Source of the DNA: Oceanihabitans sp. | Lineage (GTDB): Bacteria; Bacteroidota; Bacteroidia; Flavobacteriales; Flavobacteriaceae | Assembly: GCA_018067265.1 (NCBI GenBank) | Contig: JAGPUY010000051.1 | Location: 1-6,385, forward strand | Length of the DNA: 6,385 nucleotides | Direction: 5' to 3' | Shown: one piece after another, positions 1 to 4,765 of the stretch | How the letters are laid out: each line of letters opens with the position of its first letter | Position numbering within the stretch: position 1 is the stretch's first letter | Notes under the pieces: model-generated | Database searches by the model: none | Told to the model about the DNA's origin: nothing | Seen by the model: only the letters and a program-made list of their open reading frames with translations | Made by a program: the position numbers and the translations under genes

Positions 1-95
1 GTAATTCTGTCTACTATTTTAGGAACGAAAATAATTCCGAATACTAAAACAGTTAGCGCGATACCTATATATGAATAATTTGGTTTTTTGCTCAT
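1..95 (-). CDS. SCO family protein (SCO1/SenC copper chaperone), N-terminus only
   Basis: Partial gene: ATG at 95-93, running off the window edge after 31 codons. The visible product starts MSKKPNYSYIGIALTVLVFG and continues IIFVPKIVDRI. This is a short positive N-terminus followed by one membrane anchor at about residues 8-25. SCO proteins are membrane-anchored thioredoxin-fold proteins on the periplasmic side that bind copper through CxxxC plus a histidine and help build the CuA site of cytochrome oxidase subunit II. The catalytic part lies outside the window, so the call rests on the resemblance of this N-terminus to flavobacterial SCO proteins and on its place at the end of a cytochrome oxidase cluster. 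It follows the SCO-like gene by 61 bases with no terminator seen between them, so cotranscription is likely. Confidence 0.62.
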   Translation of the reverse strand, partial: MSKKPNYSYIGIALTVLVFGIIFVPKIVDRI

Positions 96-156
96 AACTT
101 ATATTTTTTAACGAATGTATTTTATAGTTTTCTGGACAAGCTAGAAAGCACAAAAT

Positions 157-873
157 TTATTCGCTTACGTTTTTTAAATCGTTAGCTCTTCTGGTTTCCG
201 AATTAAAGTTTCCCTTTCGTTTTTGTCTATATTCTGTAAAAAGGATTCTTACATCTTCACTCATTTTATTTTTCAATTCGGCCACCTCAATACAATCGTA
301 GGATTTCATTTGGTAGGCTGGCTTGTTCTTTTGCTTTTCACTATCGGATCTATCGTCTATTCTTCCTCTTAAATTTAATTCCTTATCAATAATAACCACA
401 TCATCTGTAGCTAGATTTGCATCTAGATCTTTGATTAAATGTAGGCTTTTATATAATTTTTGAATTTCTTTATCGGAAGCCGAAACGTATTTCCAGTATT
501 CTAAATATTCGTATTTACTAAGTTCGCTTTTTAGTTGTTCTACTTCCGCTTTAGCGCTATCTGGAAGCACCATAACAACCTGAAACTTTTTAAAACCTTT
601 AAACTTATCGTACATCAACTCTTTCAAGTTAGACATTGCAGTAAGCTTATCCATTGGTTTGTTTCCTAGAAATCCTAAAATAGTAATATGGTCTTTAAGT
701 AAGATGCTTTCGTTTTCTGTGGAAGTAAAAGAAGTAATGTCTAAAACATTTTCTTCAAGAATATCTAAAGCAATATAATTGTGTTTTGCAGGATATAAAA
801 ACAGGAGAAATACTACTGGAAGGAAGAATAAAATTCCAAGAATTACATTTCTTTTAATCAGCTTTTTGTTCAT
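157..873 (-). CDS. Membrane-anchored SCO-like (thioredoxin-fold) protein without copper ligands
   Basis: A 238-residue protein with a basic N-terminus (MNKKLIKRN), one hydrophobic anchor at about residues 9-28 and a charged soluble domain expected in the periplasm. Residues 62-104 (HITILGFLGN..., ending VVMVLP) and 157-171 (DDVVIIDKELNLRGR) look like the first strand-helix-strand unit and the late 'IDP.g.irG' strand of SCO/thioredoxin-fold proteins. Where SCO has its CxxxC, this protein has GNKPMDK. The only cysteine is C194, far from that site, so it should not bind copper or act as a redox thioredoxin in the usual way. It sits between the subunit IV gene and a probable true sco gene, which suggests a role in oxidase assembly, but that is inference. 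The ATG at 873 follows a terminator and a -10-like box directly, so its mRNA may be leaderless. The C-terminal 30 residues are very polar and probably disordered. The gene is certain; the fold and role are moderate. Confidence 0.8.
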   Translation of the reverse strand: MNKKLIKRNVILGILFFLPVVFLLFLYPAKHNYIALDILEENVLDITSFTSTENESILLKDHITILGFLGNKPMDKLTAMSNLKELMYDKFKGFKKFQVVMVLPDSAKAEVEQLKSELSKYEYLEYWKYVSASDKEIQKLYKSLHLIKDLDANLATDDVVIIDKELNLRGRIDDRSDSEKQKNKPAYQMKSYDCIEVAELKNKMSEDVRILFTEYRQKRKGNFNSETRRANDLKNVSE

Positions 874-877
874 AGTA

Positions 878-885
878 CAAAAATA
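878..885 (-). promoter_or_regulatory. Bacteroidota-type -10 box (TATTTTTG) before the SCO-like gene
   Basis: Read on the minus strand, the 8 bases fit the Bacteroidota -10 consensus TAnnTTTG. The box ends only four bases before the ATG at 873, so initiation would fall at or very near the start codon and give a leaderless or near-leaderless mRNA. No clear -33 TTG was found at normal spacing, and the box lies inside the T-run of a terminator, so it could match by chance in T-rich DNA. Confidence 0.35.
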
Positions 886-913
886 AAAAAAGACGGTTTA
901 ATAACCGCCTTTT
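881..913 (-). terminator. Rho-independent terminator after the subunit IV gene
   Basis: On the minus strand the RNA would form GGCGGUU-AUUA-AACCGUC (bases 909 to 892), flanked by an A-run before and a run of seven U, one A and five more U after. One pair in the stem is G-U in this direction; on the plus strand the same position would be an A-C mismatch, which supports minus-strand use. It lies about 30 bases after the stop codon of the subunit IV gene and just before the next start codon, so it may end the oxidase transcript or act as a partial terminator that lowers expression of the genes behind it. Confidence 0.75.
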
Positions 914-941
914 ATATATAATTTAACTGAAAAATTACGAT

Positions 942-1322
942 TTAAAAATCATTTTTAATAAAACCTGAAGAATAAACAGATTCTATATAACCACCTTCTT
1001 GTAAAAGAATAAATACTAGGTATACTATTAAGAAGATTGCGGTCCATACTACCATACGTCTTAACGCTTTTACTTCATCACGCATGTGCATAAAATCCCA
1101 AGTGATATAATATGCTTTTACAATAGTTAATATAATGAATATCCAGTTTAAGATTTTCATCCCTAAAAACTTACCCATTAAAGATTCGGGTTTCACAATA
1201 CCTAACGCTACTTCAATTACAGTAATAAGTGTTAAAAAAACTAATACTCCCCAAATTTTTGAAGTGTTCGATTTAAATTTAACTAAACCTCTAAATATTT
1301 CTAATTTATGCTCGTGTGCCAT
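942..1322 (-). CDS. Cytochrome c oxidase subunit IV-like membrane protein
   Basis: A 126-residue protein of the prokaryotic cytochrome c oxidase subunit IV family, a small inner-membrane subunit of heme-copper oxidases thought to help assembly or stability rather than catalysis. Three membrane spans are visible at about residues 23-43, 53-74 and 88-108. The loop after the second span carries the family-like stretch KAYYITWDFMHMRDE (about 69-83), followed by basic residues. The start is ATG GCA CAC GAG CAT; the His/Glu-rich opening MAHEHKLEIFRG fits relatives in flavobacteria. No Shine-Dalgarno sequence is present, only an A-rich leader, as is usual in this phylum. It lies 62 bases after the long subunit III gene, with a palindrome between, and is followed by a terminator. 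The length is normal for the family. Confidence 0.88.
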   Translation of the reverse strand: MAHEHKLEIFRGLVKFKSNTSKIWGVLVFLTLITVIEVALGIVKPESLMGKFLGMKILNWIFIILTIVKAYYITWDFMHMRDEVKALRRMVVWTAIFLIVYLVFILLQEGGYIESVYSSGFIKNDF

Positions 1323-1346
1323 TATATGTATATTTTTTTTATTTAG

Positions 1347-1366
1347 ATTCCCGTCTTCACGGGAAT
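1347..1366. repeat. Perfect 8-bp palindromic stem-loop, REP-like
   Basis: ATTCCCGT and ACGGGAAT form a perfect 8-bp stem around the four-base loop CTTC (GAAG on the minus strand). It lies in the 62-base gap between the long subunit III and subunit IV genes. Neither strand has an unbroken T-run directly after the stem: the minus strand continues CTAAATAAAAAAAA. It therefore does not look like a normal terminator. The outer bases TAGATT (1344-1349) and AATCTA (1374-1379) are also complementary. Similar short GC-stem palindromes are scattered between genes in many Flavobacteriaceae, from general knowledge. It may be a transcript-stabilising stem or a dispersed repeat. Confidence 0.6.
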
Positions 1367-1384
1367 AAAAAATAATCTATTTTA

Positions 1385-2362
1385 TTAAACTAGGTAGAAG
1401 AAAGTAAATACAAATACCCAAACTAAATCGACAAAGTGCCAGTAAAGTCCAACTTTTTCAACCATTTCGTAACTCTTACGTCTTTCATACGTTCCTAAAA
1501 TAACATTAAAGAAAATAATGATATTGATTATAACTCCTGATAATACGTGAAAACCGTGAAATCCTGTGATAAAGAAAAAGAAATCTGCAAATAATGGCGA
1601 ACCATATTCATTGACATGAAGATTTGCACCTTGTACAAATAATCTTCCGTTATCTTTTAGTTGTTTCACAGACTCTTCTCTTGATAAGACTGTCTTTTTA
1701 CCTGCTTCGTTAATGATTTGCGTTCTTACTAACACTTCTGGATGTGCTGCTAAACCATTATTTATTTCACCCATTGTATATGCTGGTAATGCACCCTCAT
1801 CGACAAACCATAACCCGTTTTTACTTTCGTGTTGTGTTCTTGTTCCTGTTTCTACTTTTGCAAAATCGGCAACAGCAACGCGGTGTCCTTCGGCATCTAC
1901 AAACTGTAAAATGTTTCCACCTTTTGTTTGCACTGCTCCAAATTCTCCTTTAATAAAAGTGTTCCATTCCCAAGCTTGAGACCCAACAAATATAATACCA
2001 CCAATTACTGTTAAAAACATGTAAATAGTAACTTTTGCTTTATTCATATGGTGTCCTGCATCTACGGCAAGTACCATGGTTACCGACGACATAATAAGTA
2101 CGAATGTCATAAAAGCAACGTAATACATTGGTGCTTCTACACCGTGTAAGAATGGAAAGTGCGTAAACACTTCATCTGCAATTGGCCAAGAATCAATAAA
2201 TTTAAATCTTGAAAATCCGTATGCTGCTAAAAACCCAGAAAAGGTTAATGCATCGGAAACGATGAAAAACCACATCATCAATTTTCCATAACTTGCTGTT
2301 AGAGGTTTGTTCCCTCCACCCCAAGTTTTACCTTCTGTTCCAGTAGCTACTGTAGTATTCAT
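1385..2362 (-). CDS. Cytochrome c oxidase subunit III, long form with hydrophilic insertion
   Basis: A 325-residue subunit III of a heme-copper cytochrome c oxidase, an inner-membrane subunit that packs against subunit I and has no metal centre. Membrane spans lie at about residues 27-49, 78-100, 111-130, 258-286 and 306-325. Family-like positions include W31 and the SDALTFSGFL stretch in span 1, GSQAWEW (127-133) at the end of span 3, TGFHGFHVLSG (266-276) in span 4 and LYWHFVDLVWVFVF (306-319) in the last span. Between spans 3 and 4 is an extra hydrophilic stretch of about 115-120 residues (roughly 138-256) that ordinary subunit III lacks. No stop or frame break interrupts the gene. It follows the short subunit III gene by 137 bases and has its own -10 box, so it can probably be transcribed on its own. 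The start ATG at 2362 leaves a roughly 20-base leader. Confidence 0.92.
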   Translation of the reverse strand: MNTTVATGTEGKTWGGGNKPLTASYGKLMMWFFIVSDALTFSGFLAAYGFSRFKFIDSWPIADEVFTHFPFLHGVEAPMYYVAFMTFVLIMSSVTMVLAVDAGHHMNKAKVTIYMFLTVIGGIIFVGSQAWEWNTFIKGEFGAVQTKGGNILQFVDAEGHRVAVADFAKVETGTRTQHESKNGLWFVDEGALPAYTMGEINNGLAAHPEVLVRTQIINEAGKKTVLSREESVKQLKDNGRLFVQGANLHVNEYGSPLFADFFFFITGFHGFHVLSGVIINIIIFFNVILGTYERRKSYEMVEKVGLYWHFVDLVWVFVFTFFYLV

Positions 2363-2389
2363 ATAATTGGTTTAGTTATTAAAGTTGCA

Positions 2390-2397
2390 CAAAAATA
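2390..2397 (-). promoter_or_regulatory. Bacteroidota-type -10 box (TATTTTTG) before the long subunit III gene
   Basis: On the minus strand TATTTTTG, continuing TGCAAC, matches TAnnTTTG and the bases often seen after it in flavobacteria. It lies 27 bases before the ATG at 2362, so a transcript from here would have a leader of about 20 bases. A clear -33 TTG is missing; the nearest upstream bases read TTTCGTTAG. The 137-base gap between the two subunit III genes makes an internal promoter plausible. Confidence 0.55.
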
Positions 2398-2499
2398 ATC
2401 ATTTTATTTTTCTAACGAAACATACAACACTAAATTTTAAAGGACTCGAAGTAAGCTTTAGCTAATACGCTAAAAAAGAACCTTAAAAAAGCGTTAAAA

Positions 2500-3081
2500 T
2501 TATCTCACGAAATATAAAAACAAAAAGAGATATACCCAAAGTATATCAATAAAATGCCAAAAGGTTGCTGCTAACTCAAAGCCCAGCATATTTGTAGCAT
2601 TATACTTTTGTTTAAAATGATTATAAATTACTACTAACAGACAAAACAAGCCAACAATAACGTGCAAAATATGCACCATTGCTATTAAATAGATATAAGA
2701 CATGGTAACATTACTAGTTGGACCAGTAAAATTATACCCTAAATCTATGATTTGCTGAAAGCCGGTAAATTGATTAATAATGAAAACAACACCCAAAACT
2801 AAAGTGGTTAACAACCATATAGTAGTTTGTTGTCTGTTGTTATTTTTTACGGCACGTTTTGCTAAAATAAATGTGATGCTACTTAGTATAATTACAATGG
2901 TGCTAATTATAAAAGCATTAGGCAATACAAAATCTTTTAACCAATCTGGCCTAGCACTACTGACTACAAAAGCACTTGTCCATCCTGCAAAAGACATTAC
3001 TAATGAAATTATACCAAACCAAAGCATCATCTTTTTTGCTCTGCCGTGTTTTTCTTGTAAAGTACCTTGAGTTAAATCCAT
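2500..3081 (-). CDS. Cytochrome c oxidase subunit III, short form
   Basis: A 193-residue heme-copper oxidase subunit III family protein of the inner membrane, lacking the first two spans of the seven-span form, as in many bacterial oxidases. Five spans are visible at about residues 18-40, 54-74, 86-106, 128-152 and 170-192. Family-like features are MVHILHVIVGL (135-145), with two histidines in span 4, and ATFWHFIDILWVYLF (172-186) in the last span, nearly the same as the end of the long subunit III gene next door. The conserved acidic residue after span 3 of the long form (AWEW) is replaced here by INQFTGFQQ. The ATG at 3081 lies two bases after the cyoE stop codon, so the two genes are almost certainly cotranscribed and translationally coupled. 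Confidence 0.9.
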   Translation of the reverse strand: MDLTQGTLQEKHGRAKKMMLWFGIISLVMSFAGWTSAFVVSSARPDWLKDFVLPNAFIISTIVIILSSITFILAKRAVKNNNRQQTTIWLLTTLVLGVVFIINQFTGFQQIIDLGYNFTGPTSNVTMSYIYLIAMVHILHVIVGLFCLLVVIYNHFKQKYNATNMLGFELAATFWHFIDILWVYLFLFLYFVR

Positions 3082-3083
3082 GA

Positions 3084-3977
3084 TTAACGTATAAATTTAT
3101 CTAATACATATACTATTTGTAGCAATGTAATATAAGAAACACTAGCAAGCATTAATGTTTTTGCTGCTTGTGTTGTCATTTTTTTAAATAATTGTAAAGC
3201 AAAATAAAGAAAACCTAAACCTAAAAGGCCAACTATAATTGCTGCAATTGGTGTAAGGTATAATTTTCCAGTAAAACCAAAGGCAGGAATTAACGATGCT
3301 AAAATGGTCCAAACGGTATACACGATAGTTTGTACTGCGGTACCTTTATCTCTCTTTCTGGTAGGCAACATAAAGAAACCTCCTTTTTTATAATCGTCGA
3401 ATAAAAACCAGCCAATTGCCCAGAAATGTGGGAATTGCCAGAAAAACTGTATGGCGAATAAGGTTCCTGGTTCTATACCAAAATCATTGGTAGCCGCAAC
3501 CCAACCTAACATAAATGGAATAGCTCCTGGAATAGCACCAACAAAAACAGATAATGGTGTTTTTGTTTTTAACGGCGTATACACACAAGCATATAAAAAT
3601 ATAGAAATCGCTCCAAACATGGATGTTTGCGGATTTATGATATATAAAATAACGATCCCTAAAATGGTAAAAATAGAAGCAATGGCAAAGGCCGTATTTA
3701 CAGACATACGTCCTGCAGCAACTGGTCGATCTTTGGTTCTATCCATTAAAGCATCTAGATCTTTCTCTATAATTTGGTTGAAAGCATTAGATGCACCAAC
3801 CATAAAATAACCTCCAAAGGCCAATAAAATAAGGGTTTTGTAATCTACGGTGTCTACACCTAACAGGTAACCTGCAAGTGAAGAAAACACGACACTTAAT
3901 GCCAAGCGCATTTTAGTAATTTCTTTAAAATCTGAAATTATAGTATGTTGTACTGTAGATGTGGCTTTTGTACTCAA
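3084..3977 (-). CDS. cyoE: Protoheme IX farnesyltransferase (heme O synthase)
   Basis: UbiA-family integral membrane prenyltransferase that adds a farnesyl group from farnesyl diphosphate to heme b to make heme O, the precursor of heme A in cytochrome oxidase. About 297 residues, normal for the family, with eight to nine hydrophobic spans. Numbering from this start, the first Asp-rich motif is at about 64-85 (NAFNQIIEKDLDALMDRTKD, then RP), with the expected N...D...D...R-x-x-x-RP pattern. The second conserved region is at about 178-196 (FFWQFPHFWAIGWFLFDDY). The reading frame stays open to a TTG at 4004, but that codon ends inside a strong -10 box and cannot be the start of a transcript made there. 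I chose the in-frame TTG at 3977, which gives MSTKATSTVQ and a leader of about 20 bases. The next ATG at 3911 would cut into the conserved part. The gene name ctaB is also used. Confidence 0.92.
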   Translation of the reverse strand: MSTKATSTVQHTIISDFKEITKMRLALSVVFSSLAGYLLGVDTVDYKTLILLAFGGYFMVGASNAFNQIIEKDLDALMDRTKDRPVAAGRMSVNTAFAIASIFTILGIVILYIINPQTSMFGAISIFLYACVYTPLKTKTPLSVFVGAIPGAIPFMLGWVAATNDFGIEPGTLFAIQFFWQFPHFWAIGWFLFDDYKKGGFFMLPTRKRDKGTAVQTIVYTVWTILASLIPAFGFTGKLYLTPIAAIIVGLLGLGFLYFALQLFKKMTTQAAKTLMLASVSYITLLQIVYVLDKFIR

Positions 3978-4001
3978 ATAAAACGCTTTGTTTTGCGAGT
4001 G

Positions 4002-4009
4002 CAAAGATA
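4002..4009 (-). promoter_or_regulatory. Bacteroidota-type -10 box (TATCTTTG) for the cyoE-oxidase unit
   Basis: On the minus strand TATCTTTG followed by CAC is an exact match to TAnnTTTG with typical following bases. It lies just behind the terminator of the upstream gene pair and just before cyoE, the expected place for the promoter of the respiratory block. Transcription would begin near 3995-3999. No convincing -33 TTG is seen; the upstream DNA is a T-rich tract. Confidence 0.65.
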
Positions 4010-4027
4010 CTTTATAAAACGATATTT

Positions 4028-4061
4028 AAAAAGAAAAAACCACAAGCTTTTTGCATGTGGT
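4028..4061 (-). terminator. Rho-independent terminator after the exported-protein gene pair
   Basis: On the minus strand CCACAUGC-AAAAA-GCUUGUGG (4060 to 4040) forms an eight-position stem with one internal mismatch, followed by UUUUUUCUUUUU. It is about 105 bases after the stop codon at 4166. It separates the upstream lipoprotein pair from the cyoE promoter. The U-run is on the minus side only, so it should act for minus-strand transcripts. Confidence 0.75.
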
Positions 4062-4165
4062 ATATTTTCTTTTTAAATGTATGAACTCTTTATATGATAA
4101 TAATAGTTTTATAATAAAAGATTATATATTTAGTTGTAAGCAGTATATAGTTTTACCTATAAGAG

Positions 4166-4765
4166 TTACCAACCTACATTCTCTATTTTATCTACAAGTG
4201 ACCAATCTTCTTCCTCTTTTTTGAAAACATAAAACGTTGTTGTAGTTCCTTTTATATTATGACTAGACACTAAAAAAGCATGATCTTTTTTCTCATTATA
4301 ATAAGGTTTTGAAATAAAGTTTTTAGAGTAATAACTATTAGTCCATTTAATTAATAAATTCTTTTTGTTATTAAATACTATATTCGTGCTATCCCATTTT
4401 GTATCTTTTAATTCGGCTTCTATAATTTGCTCTATATCTTCTTTGGTGAACACACTATCCATAACTCTATATTTAGCTTTCCATTTAATCCGATTTTGTT
4501 TTAATTGAAGCGTATCATATCCTACTCTATCTGTAATAGAATCGTAAACAAATGTGGTATAAAAAGGTCTATGCTTAAATCTGAAATCATAATAATTTCT
4601 TAATGATCCTATTGTTTCATTTCTTCTACTTAACTGATAAACACTATCACTTGGTTGTTTAGTAATCTGTATGATTTTATCTAAAAAATAATAATCATCG
4701 TTATTTACCTGTGCTTTACAATAATTTACAGATAAAACTAAAAAAATTAAAATTAGTTTAGTCAC
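4166..4765 (-). CDS. Secreted protein of unknown function, downstream partner of the lipoprotein
   Basis: I do not recognise this protein. From GTG at 4765 it has 199 residues and begins with a signal peptide (MTKLILIFLVLSVNYCKAQ), probably cut near KA/Q; the Tyr before the cysteine argues against a lipobox. The mature part is polar and rich in Lys, Tyr, Asn and Asp, with no membrane span and no motif I can name; it ends FYVFKKEEEDWSLVDKIENVGW-like, as in small periplasmic beta-rich proteins. The frame stays open back to ATG 4834, which would overlap the upstream gene by 77 bases; ATG 4786 (29-base overlap) is possible. I prefer GTG because AAAGG lies 11 bases ahead, the signal peptide then starts like many others, and the overlap shrinks to 8 bases (GTGACTAA). 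The overlap implies coupled translation with the lipoprotein, so a shared role is likely but unknown. Confidence 0.72.
   Translation of the reverse strand: MTKLILIFLVLSVNYCKAQVNNDDYYFLDKIIQITKQPSDSVYQLSRRNETIGSLRNYYDFRFKHRPFYTTFVYDSITDRVGYDTLQLKQNRIKWKAKYRVMDSVFTKEDIEQIIEAELKDTKWDSTNIVFNNKKNLLIKWTNSYYSKNFISKPYYNEKKDHAFLVSSHNIKGTTTTFYVFKKEEEDWSLVDKIENVGW

Noticed and set aside
150..159. Possible -10 box (TAAATTTTG) for the sco gene, overlapping the stop codon of the SCO-like gene
   Set aside because: It has one base too many between TA and TTTG compared with TAnnTTTG, and T-rich DNA gives such near matches by chance.
1713..1979. Plus-strand open frames inside the long subunit III gene
   Set aside because: They are antisense to a clearly conserved oxidase gene and encode no recognisable protein, so they are shadows of the real frame.
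2458..2473. Small inverted repeat TTAGC/GCTAA with neighbouring T-runs after the short subunit III gene
   Set aside because: The stem is only 5-6 bp and AT-rich, and on the minus strand the T-run comes before rather than after it, so it does not qualify as a terminator.
3451..3810. 119-codon plus-strand open frame opposite cyoE
   Set aside because: It is antisense to the conserved prenyltransferase motifs and has no signal of its own; its openness follows from the codon use of cyoE.
4719..4765. Lipoprotein signal in the secreted partner (cysteine in SVNYCKAQ)
   Set aside because: Tyrosine directly before the cysteine does not fit a lipobox, while KA/Q fits signal peptidase I cleavage.
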